A DNA stretch of 64,000 nucleotides from Xanthobacter autotrophicus (GTDB lineage: Bacteria; Pseudomonadota; Alphaproteobacteria; Rhizobiales; Xanthobacteraceae). A program made the position numbers and the translations under genes. This document shows, one piece after another, positions 1 through 7,641 of this stretch (position 1 is the stretch's first letter; each line of letters starts with the position of its first letter). The stretch lies in assembly GCF_043194295.1 (NCBI RefSeq), contig NZ_JBAFVK010000006.1; one strand, 5' to 3'. The notes beneath the pieces are model-generated. The model was not told where the DNA came from and searched no databases. It worked only from the letters and a program-made list of their open reading frames with translations.

Positions 1-1
1 T

Positions 2-2074
2 CAGGTCAAGGAGGCGGAGGCTGCCGCCGCCGGCGCGGTGGCCGACAATCCGAGCGAGCCTCTGCCCCACGTCCTGCGCGGCTATCTGGTGCAGAAGCTC
101 GGACAGCGCGACGAGGCGATCCGCGAATTCGACACCGCCCTCGCCAGCCCCGTCCTGACCGATCTGGAAGACCTGAACTTCCGCATCATCGCCTCCAATG
201 CCGCGCTCGCCGCCGGGCAGGCGGCCGACGCCTTGAAGCTGCTCGAGCCCCTCGACGCGGGCAAGAACAAGGAAATCGTGCCCCTGCACAAGCAGGCGGA
301 GGCGCTGATGAAGGCGCCGGGCGGTCCGCGCCCGGCCCTGGTGCAGCCCGTGGTGCTGTGCCAGCCCACGTCCTACGGGGTCATTTGCTCGGTGTTCGCC
401 GGCCAGTCCCTGCAGGTGGCGGGGGCGGGCCTGAACCCGGCCGCGCCCGGCTATGCGGCCGCCAGCGCCGCCTATGCCGCCTTCGGCAAGCGCGACTACT
501 CGACCGCCATCGCCGAGGCGCGCCGCGCGGTGGATGCCGAGCCGGGCAACACCACCTATCAGGTGCTGCTGCTCAACGCCCTCACCTCGGCGGGCCGCTA
601 CCGGGAAGCCGAGGTGGTGGCCAACCGCCTGCTCGCCGGCAACCCGCGCGATGCGACGCTGCTGGTGCAACGGGCCAATTTGCGCATGCGGGCGCGGGAC
701 TTCTCCGGTGCCATCCTGGATTTCCGCGCCGCCCTCGCCTCCGGCCGCCTACCAACCGGACAGGTGCGACAGGTGCGCCTCGGCCTTGCCGACGCCGGCC
801 TTTCGGCCAAGCAGCCGGCTATCGCCCTCGACGCTCTCGCGCCGTACGAAGGCGAGGGAAGCTATGAGGTGCAGGCGCGTTTTGGCTTTGCCTATCTCGC
901 CCTCGACGACAAGGAAGCAGCGCTTCAGGCCTTCACTCTTGCCGCCACCCGTGCGCGCAGCGGGCAGGAGCGCATGGCCATGCTCACGGCGCGCATCGGC
1001 GTGCTGTCCCAGCTCGGGCGCAGGGAGGAGGCGCGCCAGCTCTTCCTCTCCGCCTATAATTCGGGTGCCCTGCGCGGCATGAAGGCGGTGGACCTTGCGG
1101 TGCTGGCGAGCCAGGCGGGCGAAGATGATCTCGCTTACGAATACTTCTCGGAAGCCAACAGTCGCTGGCAATTGCGCGGCACCAACCTGATCAATGCCGG
1201 CTATGCGGCGCGGCATACCTATCACAATGCGGAGGCGGTGGATTACTTCAAGTCCGCCATCGACGAGGCGCGCGAGGGCAAGCTGAAGCTTGATCCGCAA
1301 TATCTGTTCGGCCTCCGGCGCGAGGTGGCGGAGCTGACGCGGACCTGGGGCGCCTATGCCTCGGTGAGCTACGGCGCGGTGGGCGTCGCCCCCGGCTCCT
1401 ACCTGGCCCCGCCCACGCCGGGCGCCAACCACACCATCGGCGCGGGTGGGGAGATCTACTGGCGCCCGCCGGGCATCGGCTATCGCGACGGCGCCATCTT
1501 CGAATTGTTCGTGCGCGGCTTCGGCACGCTCTACAGCGATGCGGGCGGCCCCACCGGCTTCGACACCATCCAGGGCGGCGCTGGCGCCCGGTGGAAGCCG
1601 TTCAAGAGCGAGAACCTGGTGCTGGAGGTGTCCTACCTGTTCCCGGTGGGCCAGTATGCCCGCGACGACGTGCTGCTGCGCGCCGCCTATTCCAAGAGCG
1701 AGGGCACCGACCTCAGGGTCGACGTGGACAATTGGCGGGCCTGGCAGATCTATGGCGACTACAATTATTTCCTGATGACGCCGCAGACGGTGGCCTCCTT
1801 CGAGGCGCGCTACGGCCATGCCTGGCGGCTCGACGCGATCTCCGACCGGCTGGTGCTGTGGCCCTATCTCGCCATCGGCGGCGGCTACGACACCGGCTAT
1901 GCCACGCCGTTTGCCCTCGGCGCGGGACCGGGCGCGACCATGCGCTACTGGTTCAACGAGGACGAATACGCCGCGCCACGCTCCTACCTCGACCTGACGC
2001 TGCAATATCGCTTCAAGCTGGCCGGGGACGAGCGGGCCGAGGGCATCTTCGCCGGGGCCTTCCTGTCCTATTAA
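2..2074 (+). CDS. NfrA-like outer-membrane TPR protein (5' end missing)
   Basis: The reading frame is open to the first base of the window, so the true start lies upstream. The visible ~690 residues begin with a helical TPR-type region (pairs of A/G/Y-rich helices to about residue 430) and end in a beta-rich domain resembling the C-terminal domain of phage N4 adsorption protein NfrA, closing with the aromatic end AFLSY typical of outer-membrane proteins. NfrA is an outer-membrane partner of the inner-membrane glycosyltransferase NfrB, and an NfrB homologue lies at 19912-22041. Inferred role: export or anchoring of that glycan at the outer membrane. It could also be a BcsC-like exporter; the C-terminal domain favours NfrA. 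A repeat and hairpin follow the stop directly. Confidence 0.75.
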   Translation, partial: QVKEAEAAAAGAVADNPSEPLPHVLRGYLVQKLGQRDEAIREFDTALASPVLTDLEDLNFRIIASNAALAAGQAADALKLLEPLDAGKNKEIVPLHKQAEALMKAPGGPRPALVQPVVLCQPTSYGVICSVFAGQSLQVAGAGLNPAAPGYAAASAAYAAFGKRDYSTAIAEARRAVDAEPGNTTYQVLLLNALTSAGRYREAEVVANRLLAGNPRDATLLVQRANLRMRARDFSGAILDFRAALASGRLPTGQVRQVRLGLADAGLSAKQPAIALDALAPYEGEGSYEVQARFGFAYLALDDKEAALQAFTLAATRARSGQERMAMLTARIGVLSQLGRREEARQLFLSAYNSGALRGMKAVDLAVLASQAGEDDLAYEYFSEANSRWQLRGTNLINAGYAARHTYHNAEAVDYFKSAIDEAREGKLKLDPQYLFGLRREVAELTRTWGAYASVSYGAVGVAPGSYLAPPTPGANHTIGAGGEIYWRPPGIGYRDGAIFELFVRGFGTLYSDAGGPTGFDTIQGGAGARWKPFKSENLVLEVSYLFPVGQYARDDVLLRAAYSKSEGTDLRVDVDNWRAWQIYGDYNYFLMTPQTVASFEARYGHAWRLDAISDRLVLWPYLAIGGGYDTGYATPFALGAGPGATMRYWFNEDEYAAPRSYLDLTLQYRFKLAGDERAEGIFAGAFLSY

Positions 2075-2075
2075 T

Positions 2076-2116
2076 GCCATCGGCCTCGGTCTTTGACCGA
2101 TGCCGAGTGGGTACGC
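2076..2116 (+). repeat. Post-stop repeat, copy 1
   Basis: Starts 2 nt after the TAA stop of the NfrA-like gene. It contains CGGCCTCGGTC, a short loop and GACCGATGCC, which pair as a 9-of-10 bp stem, followed by a GTGGGTACGC tail. Related copies occur at 22096-22134 (+) and 54457-54498 (-), each just downstream of a stop codon and in the same orientation as the upstream gene. Confidence 0.7.
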
Positions 2117-2117
2117 G

Positions 2118-2145
2118 CCACAACTCGGGTGTTCCCGAGTTGTGG
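2118..2145. terminator. 12-bp perfect hairpin, terminator-like
   Basis: CCACAACTCGGG, loop TGTT, CCCGAGTTGTGG: a perfect 12-bp stem with a 4-nt loop just behind the NfrA-like gene and repeat copy 1. No U-tract follows, so it may act as an mRNA 3' stabiliser or weak terminator rather than a classical Rho-independent terminator. Confidence 0.5.
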
Positions 2146-2226
2146 ATGTCAAAGCCGGATCCGGCAATGGCCGGAGCCGGGTGCGACAAAGGGGCATTCA
2201 AGGGGGCGGCCTCAGAGCCTGGCCCC

Positions 2227-2240
2227 TTGCGCCACATCAA
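2227..2240 (+). promoter_or_regulatory. FixK/FNR box upstream of hemN
   Basis: TTGCGCCACATCAA fits the FixK2-type consensus TTG(A/C)-N6-(T/G)CAA. hemN is a classic FixK/FNR target. The box lies only 23 nt before the chosen hemN ATG, so an activator site centred at -41.5 would put the transcript start at about 2275, at the second possible ATG (2276). Either the message is leaderless or the box works from another geometry. Confidence 0.5.
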
Positions 2241-2263
2241 GGCGCCGCAAGGGTCGGCGCCTC

Positions 2264-3679
2264 ATGGTCGCGGCCATGACCCAAGCTTCCTTCTGCCCCG
2301 CCCCCAAGCTTGATGCCGCAACCCTCCTTGCCCGCTACGGGCAGCCGGTGCCGCGCTATACGAGCTACCCCACCGCGCCCCATTTCTCCCCCGCCGTCGA
2401 TGCCGCGACCTATGCCTCGTGGCTCGCGGCCGTGCCGGGGGATGCCCGCGTGTCGGCCTATGTGCACGTGCCGTTCTGCGCCGAGCTGTGCCTCTATTGC
2501 GGCTGCCAGACGGCGGTGGCCCGCAGCCGCACGCCGGTGAAGGCTTATGCGGAGCGCCTCGTGGAGGAGATTGGTCTCGTCGCCCGCCACCTGCCGGGCC
2601 GGCTGAAGCTGTCGCACCTGCATTTCGGTGGTGGCACGCCCACCATGCTGGCGGACGAGGACTTCGCCGCCATCTTGGGCGCGTTGCGTGAGACCTTCGA
2701 GTTTGCCCCGGGCGCCGAGATCGCCATCGAGATCGACCCGCGGGTGATGGACGCGGCCAAGGTGGCGACGCTCGCCCGCGAGGGCTTCAACCGCGCCAGC
2801 CTCGGCGTGCAGGATTTCGATCCCGCCGTGCAGCAGGCCATCGGCCGCCACCAGTCGTGCGAGGAGACGCAGGCGGTGGCGGATGCCTTGCGCGCCGCCG
2901 GCATCACCGCCCTCAACCTCGACCTCATGTACGGCCTGCCGCATCAGGACGAGGCCTCCGTCCGCCGCACGGTGGAGGCGGCGCTCGGCCTTGATCCGGA
3001 CCGTATCGCCGTGTTCGGCTATGCCCATGTGCCGTGGATGAAGAAACACCAGGCCCTGATCCCGGAAGACGCGCTACCAGACGCCGGCGCGCGGCTGGCG
3101 CAGGCGGAACTGGTGGCGGACGTGCTCGCCCGCCATGGCTATGTGCCGGTGGGGCTCGACCATTTCGCCCGCGCCTCGGACGCCATGGCGGAGCGGGCGG
3201 CGGCGGGGACGCTGAAGCGCAATTTCCAGGGCTACACCACCGACGACGCCCCGGTGCTGATCGGCTTCGGAGCGTCGGCCATCGGCGCGCTGCCGCAGGG
3301 CTATGTGCAGAACCTGCCCGCCACGCCGGCTTGGCACAAGGCGGTAGAAGCCGGCACCCTGCCCATCGCGCGGGGCATCGCCCTGACTGACGAGGACCGG
3401 CTGCGCCGCCACGTCATCGAGCGGCTCATGTGCGACCTGTCGGTGGATCTGGATGAAGCCTGCATGCAGCACGGCTTTCCGCGCGGCTTCTTCGCCGACG
3501 AGATCCACGCACTGGAGCCATTGATCGCCGATGGCCTCGCCTTTCGCCACGGCGCGGTGGTGGAGGTGCCGGAGGCGAGCCGGCCCTTCACCCGCGTGGT
3601 TTGCGCGGTGTTCGACACGCGCCTTGTGGCAAGCCGCGCCGCGGCCCCGGAGCAGAAGCGCCACGCCGCGGCAGTCTGA
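2264..3679 (+). CDS. hemN: Oxygen-independent coproporphyrinogen III oxidase
   Basis: A 471-residue radical-SAM enzyme that converts coproporphyrinogen III to protoporphyrinogen IX without O2 in haem synthesis. The HemN iron-sulfur signature CxxxCxxCxC is present (C72, C76, C79, C81 from this start), after the typical N-terminal segment RYTSYPTAPHF, and the motif FGGGTPT follows. The length is normal for HemN rather than for the shorter HemW paralogue, which lacks the fourth cysteine. ATG 2264 is chosen; ATG 2276 is an alternative. A FixK box lies immediately upstream and fixK, fixL and fixJ follow, so low-oxygen induction is likely. Cytoplasmic. Confidence 0.93.
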   Translation: MVAAMTQASFCPAPKLDAATLLARYGQPVPRYTSYPTAPHFSPAVDAATYASWLAAVPGDARVSAYVHVPFCAELCLYCGCQTAVARSRTPVKAYAERLVEEIGLVARHLPGRLKLSHLHFGGGTPTMLADEDFAAILGALRETFEFAPGAEIAIEIDPRVMDAAKVATLAREGFNRASLGVQDFDPAVQQAIGRHQSCEETQAVADALRAAGITALNLDLMYGLPHQDEASVRRTVEAALGLDPDRIAVFGYAHVPWMKKHQALIPEDALPDAGARLAQAELVADVLARHGYVPVGLDHFARASDAMAERAAAGTLKRNFQGYTTDDAPVLIGFGASAIGALPQGYVQNLPATPAWHKAVEAGTLPIARGIALTDEDRLRRHVIERLMCDLSVDLDEACMQHGFPRGFFADEIHALEPLIADGLAFRHGAVVEVPEASRPFTRVVCAVFDTRLVASRAAAPEQKRHAAAV

Positions 3680-3737
3680 AGGTTGATTTGGAGCGGGCCG
3701 CACGGCGGCCTGCTTTATTTCTCGGAGATTCCTCCCC

Positions 3738-3774
3738 AAAAAAAGAAAAAGGCACGCGCCCGGGAGCACGTGCC
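3738..3774 (-). terminator. Rho-independent terminator of fixK
   Basis: On the minus strand, a hairpin with GGCACG and CGTGCC arms is followed by a T-rich tract (TTTTTCTTTTTTT). It lies 55 nt past the fixK stop and faces the end of hemN, which is convergent. Confidence 0.75.
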
Positions 3775-3828
3775 AAAGGGGAGGTGCGCCGCAGATGAAG
3801 AGTGCGGCACGCCGGGGGGAAAGACGGA

Positions 3829-4539
3829 TCAGGAATTCAGGCGCCGCAGCGCCGCTCCGTCGCGCAGCACCACGCGGCGGGATGAGGGGAGGGCGATGGC
3901 CGAAATCTCCTCGAGATGGGTCAGGGTCCGCGACACGGTCTCGATGGTGAGGCCGAGGAAGTCGGCGATATCCTGCCGCGACATGGGCAGCGTCACCTCA
4001 ATGCCGTTGGTGCCCTGGCCGGAGCCGGCGCGCGCCGCCATGTCGAGCAGGAAGGTGGCCACCCGCTCCTGGGCAGTCTTGCGACCGAGCACCAGAAGAT
4101 GGGACTGAGCCCGGCCCAACTCGGAAGCGGTCAGCGCCCAAAGGGCATGAGCCAGCTCGGCGTCGTCGGCAGCACGGGAAAACAGGATGGACCGCTTGAT
4201 GCGCACCACCTTGCACTCGCTCACGGCCTCGGCGGAGAAGCGGTGCCGGGGCTCCATCTCCCAGCCGAACACGTCGCCGGCGAGGCAGAAGGTCTCGATC
4301 TGGCGCCGGCCGTCGCCGAGCAGCTTGCAGATGCGCACCGCTCCGGACAGAACGATGTAGAGATGATCGGCGGCCTGATCTTCACCGAAGATCTCGGCAT
4401 TGCGGGCATAAGAGGCCACGATGCCAAGGCGGGCCACCACGTCGATGGGGGAGCGGGTCTCGGCCTCGTCGCCCCAGCGCGGAGCGGTCATGGGATGAGC
4501 GTAGGCCTTCTGGGCGATCGCTGCAGCGGGGCTCGGCAT
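3829..4539 (-). CDS. fixK: Crp/Fnr-family regulator FixK
   Basis: A 236-residue regulator with an N-terminal cyclic-nucleotide-binding-type beta-roll (about residues 45-125), a long dimer helix and a C-terminal winged HTH (about 187-210) whose recognition helix reads ETVSR. This is the E-x-x-S-R pattern of FNR/FixK proteins that bind TTGAT-like half-sites. It lacks the N-terminal cysteine cluster of FNR, as expected for FixK, whose activity depends on FixLJ-driven expression. Start 4539 has a GGAAGGG ribosome site. It is divergent from fixL; a FixK-type box and FixJ-like repeats lie between them. Matching boxes precede hemN and the response regulator at 6988. Confidence 0.9.
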   Translation of the reverse strand: MPSPAAAIAQKAYAHPMTAPRWGDEAETRSPIDVVARLGIVASYARNAEIFGEDQAADHLYIVLSGAVRICKLLGDGRRQIETFCLAGDVFGWEMEPRHRFSAEAVSECKVVRIKRSILFSRAADDAELAHALWALTASELGRAQSHLLVLGRKTAQERVATFLLDMAARAGSGQGTNGIEVTLPMSRQDIADFLGLTIETVSRTLTHLEEISAIALPSSRRVVLRDGAALRRLNS

Positions 4540-4581
4540 CGGTTTACCCTTCCATCACGTTGCAGAAAGGGATAACCGGCA

Positions 4582-4595
4582 TTGACGCATCGCAA
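4582..4595. promoter_or_regulatory. FixK box between fixK and fixL
   Basis: TTGACGCATCGCAA matches TTG(A/C)-N6-(T/G)CAA. It lies 43 nt upstream of the fixK start and could mediate FixK autoregulation or control of the divergent fixL. Confidence 0.45.
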
Positions 4596-4611
4596 AATTC
4601 GGATCGAACAC

Positions 4612-4633
4612 TTAAGTCGGTGTCCTTAAGTAG
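4612..4633. promoter_or_regulatory. Two direct repeats resembling FixJ sites
   Basis: TTAAGTCG (4612-4619) and TTAAGTAG (4626-4633) are direct repeats 14 nt apart in the fixK-fixL intergenic region. The second differs from the FixJ motif GTAMGTAG at one base. FixJ-phosphate activates fixK in rhizobia, so this is where a FixJ site is expected. Confidence 0.4.
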
Positions 4634-4668
4634 TTTTACGGAGGCCGAAAGCCGGCCCCGGGGATGGT

Positions 4669-6186
4669 GTGGCGAACGGGATGGACAGCGTGGTGACCGA
4701 TATGGCCGCAAGGCGCCTGGCGGGGCGTGCCGCCTGGTCCGACGCCCTGGTTGGGGGCGCGGTGGCGCTCCTCGTCCTCGTCCTGGGGCTTGTCGTTGGC
4801 TTCCCGCCGTTCCGGGCCGAGGGGCTGATGCTCCAGCTCGCCGGCGTGATCGTGGTGAGCGGGCGCGGGCTGGTGGCCGGCGGCACCGCCCTGGCGGTTG
4901 CCATCGCGGGAGGGGCGGTGCTGGCCCTCGCCAGCGGCGCGACAAGCCTCGGGGGGGCCTTCGATCCGGCAACGCTGGCCCTGTTTATCGCGGTGGCGCT
5001 CGGCATCGCGGTGCTTGGCGAGCGGCTGCGCCGCACACGACTGGATGCCGCCGCCCGCAACCGCGACCTGCTGGCCCGCGAGGCGCACCTCTCCTCGATC
5101 CTCGACACCGTGCCCGACGCCATGGTGGTGATCGACGAGCGTGGCATCATGCGCTCCTTCTCCAGCGCGGCCGAGCGCCTGTTCGGCTACACGGCGGCCG
5201 AGGCAGTGGGCCAGAACGTCTCGATTCTCATGCCCGCGCCCCACCGGGGCGCCCACGACGGCTATCTTGTGCGCTATCTCACCACCGGCGAGCGGCGCAT
5301 TATCGGTGTCGGCCGGGTGGTGGTGGGCGAGCGCAAGGACGGCTCCACCTTCCCCATGGAACTGGCGGTCGGCGAGATGCGCTCCACCTCCGAGCGCTTC
5401 TTCACCGGTTTCATCCGCGACCTGACCGAGCGGCAGGAGACCGAGGCCCGCCTCCAGGAGCTCCAGGCCGAGCTGGTCCACATCTCCCGCCTCACCGCCA
5501 TGGGCGAGATGGCCTCCACCCTCGCCCACGAGCTGAACCAGCCGCTGTCGGCCATCGCCAATTACATCAAGGGCTCGCGCCGCTTGCTGGATGCCGGCAC
5601 CGTCAAGGTGGAGATGCTGCAGGGTGCGCTGGAGAAAGCCGGGGAGCAGGCGCTGCGCGCCGGGCAGATCATCCGGCGGCTGCGCGACTTCGTCTCCCGA
5701 GGGGAGAGCGAGCGGCGGGTGGAAAGCCTGTCCAAGCTGGTGGAGGAGGCGAGCGCCCTCGCCTTGGTCGGCGCCAAGGAGCATGGTATCCAGGTGCGTT
5801 TTCTTTATGATCCCGGGTGCGACCTCGTGCTTGCCGACAAGGTGCAGGTGCAGCAGGTATTGCTGAACTTGATGCGCAACGCCCTGGAGGCAATGATGGA
5901 GGCGCCGCGGCGCCAGCTGCTGGTGAAGACCGAGGCGGCGGAGGACGACATGGTGATGATCAGCGTCTCGGATACCGGCCACGGCATATCGGCCGAGTTC
6001 GCGCCGCAATTGTTCACGCCCTTTGTCACCACCAAGCAGCACGGCATGGGGGTGGGGCTGTCCATCTCCCGCACCATCATCGAGAGCCACGGCGGCCGCA
6101 TCTGGGCCGAGCCCAATCCGCAGGGCGGTGCGGTGTTCCGCTTCACCCTGCGCGCCGTGGGCGAGGAGGCGGCGCTTCATGACTGA
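4669..6186 (+). CDS. fixL: Oxygen-sensing histidine kinase FixL
   Basis: A 505-residue membrane histidine kinase: hydrophobic N-terminal segments (roughly residues 27-117), a haem-PAS domain (about 140-255), then HisKA and HATPase domains. The haem-binding histidine of FixL is H196 in AHDGYL and the ligand-sensing arginine is R216, 20 residues later as in known FixL proteins. The phosphoacceptor is H287 in AHELNQP, the N-box holds N404, and the G-box DTGHGI lies at 435-440. O2 bound to haem inhibits the kinase; low oxygen triggers phosphorylation of FixJ. The GTG start at 4669 follows a GGGGA stretch; ATG 4681 is the alternative. The stop overlaps the start of fixJ by 8 nt. Confidence 0.95.
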   Translation: MANGMDSVVTDMAARRLAGRAAWSDALVGGAVALLVLVLGLVVGFPPFRAEGLMLQLAGVIVVSGRGLVAGGTALAVAIAGGAVLALASGATSLGGAFDPATLALFIAVALGIAVLGERLRRTRLDAAARNRDLLAREAHLSSILDTVPDAMVVIDERGIMRSFSSAAERLFGYTAAEAVGQNVSILMPAPHRGAHDGYLVRYLTTGERRIIGVGRVVVGERKDGSTFPMELAVGEMRSTSERFFTGFIRDLTERQETEARLQELQAELVHISRLTAMGEMASTLAHELNQPLSAIANYIKGSRRLLDAGTVKVEMLQGALEKAGEQALRAGQIIRRLRDFVSRGESERRVESLSKLVEEASALALVGAKEHGIQVRFLYDPGCDLVLADKVQVQQVLLNLMRNALEAMMEAPRRQLLVKTEAAEDDMVMISVSDTGHGISAEFAPQLFTPFVTTKQHGMGVGLSISRTIIESHGGRIWAEPNPQGGAVFRFTLRAVGEEAALHD

Positions 6187-6820
6187 CGCACGGATGGCCG
6201 CGGTGATCCACGTCATCGACGACGACGAGGCCGTGCGCGAATCGCTGGCCTTCCTGCTCGCCACGGCCGGCCACACGGTACATACGCACGCCTCGGCCCG
6301 GCTCTTCCTGGACGCGGGCATGCCGGCGGCCGACCCCTCCATGAGCTGCATCATCACCGATGTGCGCATGCCGGACATGACCGGCATCGATCTGCTTCAG
6401 CACCTGCAGGAGAAGGGCTCCAACGTTCCGGTGATCGTGGTCACCGGCCATGGCGACGTGCCTTTGGCGGTAGAGGCCATGAAGCTCGGCGCCGCCGATT
6501 TCCTGGAGAAGCCGTTCGATGATGTCGCCATCCTCGACACGGTGAAATCCGCGCTGGCGCGGCGGGAGAAGGCCTACCAGCACGATGCCCTGCGCGAGCA
6601 GGTGGCGGAGCGCATCGCCGCCTTGTCCCAGCGCGAGCGGCAGGTGCTGGAATGCCTGGTGGTCGGCCAGGCCAACAAGACCATCGCCTATGAGCTGGGC
6701 ATCAGCCCCCGCACGGTGGAGGTCTACCGCGCCAATGTGATGACCAAGATGAAGGCGCAGAGCCTGTCCGAGCTGGTGCGCATGGCGCTGCTGGCCGGCA
6801 TCTCGCCCAAGGCCGCCTAG
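6179..6820 (+). CDS. fixJ: Response regulator FixJ
   Basis: A 213-residue two-domain regulator: receiver (residues 8-125) with acidic pocket D14/D15, phosphoacceptor D61 in TDVRMPD, T89 and K111, then a LuxR/FixJ-type HTH with LSQRERQVLECL and ISPRTVEVYRANVMTKM. Phosphorylated by FixL, it activates fixK (and in diazotrophs nifA). The ATG at 6179 overlaps the end of fixL by 8 nt, indicating translational coupling. Confidence 0.95.
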   Translation: MTDARMAAVIHVIDDDEAVRESLAFLLATAGHTVHTHASARLFLDAGMPAADPSMSCIITDVRMPDMTGIDLLQHLQEKGSNVPVIVVTGHGDVPLAVEAMKLGAADFLEKPFDDVAILDTVKSALARREKAYQHDALREQVAERIAALSQRERQVLECLVVGQANKTIAYELGISPRTVEVYRANVMTKMKAQSLSELVRMALLAGISPKAA

Positions 6821-6873
6821 CGGCGCGCGGGAAGAGGCGGCGGCGTCAAGGCGCGCGTACCTCCGCGCTCCCC

Positions 6874-6887
6874 TTGATCTAGCGCAA
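6874..6887 (+). promoter_or_regulatory. FixK box upstream of the receiver-only gene
   Basis: TTGATCTAGCGCAA is a good FixK/FNR box with an intact TTGAT half-site. A site at -41.5 predicts transcription from about 6922, leaving a leader of about 65 nt before the ATG at 6988. Confidence 0.6.
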
Positions 6888-6987
6888 CGCGGGAGGCTAG
6901 TGCCCGACGTACGATCGTAGCTAATTGACCATGCGGACCCATCGGCCGCGTGGACCCGCGAGCCGGTCGTGGGGAAGGATCTGGGAA

Positions 6988-7377
6988 ATGATCGTGTCCA
7001 ACGAGACGCCCGGCTTCGTCGTTCATGTGGTGGACGACGATCCGGCCGTTTGCAGCTCGCTGAAGTTCGCATTTGAGGTCGATGGCTTCAGCGTGCGGAC
7101 CTATGCGCGCTCGGAAGACGTGCTGGCCGCCGAATTTTCGCGCGGTGGATGCATGATCGTGGACTACAATCTTCCCGGCCTCAATGGTCTCGACCTGCTG
7201 CGCGAACTGGACCGGCGCGACGTGCGTCTCCCGGCCTTCCTCATCACCAGCAATCCCGCCCTGCACGTGCGCAGCCGCGCCACCGCCCAGGGCGTGGCCA
7301 TCATCGAGAAACCCCTCCTCGGCAACCAGCTTAGCGAGGCCGTGCGCGACAGTTTCGCGCGCTCGGGCCTGTGCTGA
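6988..7377 (+). CDS. Single-domain response regulator, FixT-like candidate
   Basis: 129 residues, receiver domain only, with no output domain. Acidic residues (VVDDDP), the phosphoacceptor in MIVDYNLPG and the conserved lysine in IEKP are all present. ATG 6988 is chosen for its GGGGAAGGA ribosome site; earlier TTG/ATG codons (6925, 6931) have none. It lies directly after fixLJ with a FixK box in front. In Caulobacter and Sinorhizobium, FixT is a small receiver-like protein made under FixK control that inhibits FixL, so a feedback role is a reasonable inference. It may instead be an unrelated CheY-like protein. Confidence 0.75.
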   Translation: MIVSNETPGFVVHVVDDDPAVCSSLKFAFEVDGFSVRTYARSEDVLAAEFSRGGCMIVDYNLPGLNGLDLLRELDRRDVRLPAFLITSNPALHVRSRATAQGVAIIEKPLLGNQLSEAVRDSFARSGLC

Positions 7378-7385
7378 TCCGGCTC

Positions 7386-7430
7386 GCCCCGCTCCCCGTC
7401 GCCCCGCTCCCCGTCGCCCCGCTCTCCGTC
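7386..7430. repeat. 15-bp tandem repeat, three units
   Basis: Units of GCCCCGCTCCCCGTC at 7386-7400 and 7401-7415 are identical; the third (7416-7430) differs at one base. It lies in the gap after the receiver-only gene and is probably a slippage-prone microsatellite. Confidence 0.8.
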
Positions 7431-7641
7431 GCCTGCTCCGGAGCCGGACCTGATCCGGTTAAGCCAACCTGATCGGTCGATCCGGCTTCAAACCTGAAAA
7501 AAGAGACCATTTTGCCGATCATATTGCATTGCGGTATGATCCGGAGGTGCTCTTGCGGTGTTCCCGTGCGTTACTTGGCACGGCTATTTGGCTCGGTCGG
7601 CCGCACTTGAGAGCCGCCGGGCACCAGCAGCGAGGCCGTTC

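Noticed and set aside
749..2197. Minus-strand frame opposite the NfrA-like gene
   Set aside because: No start support, shadow composition.
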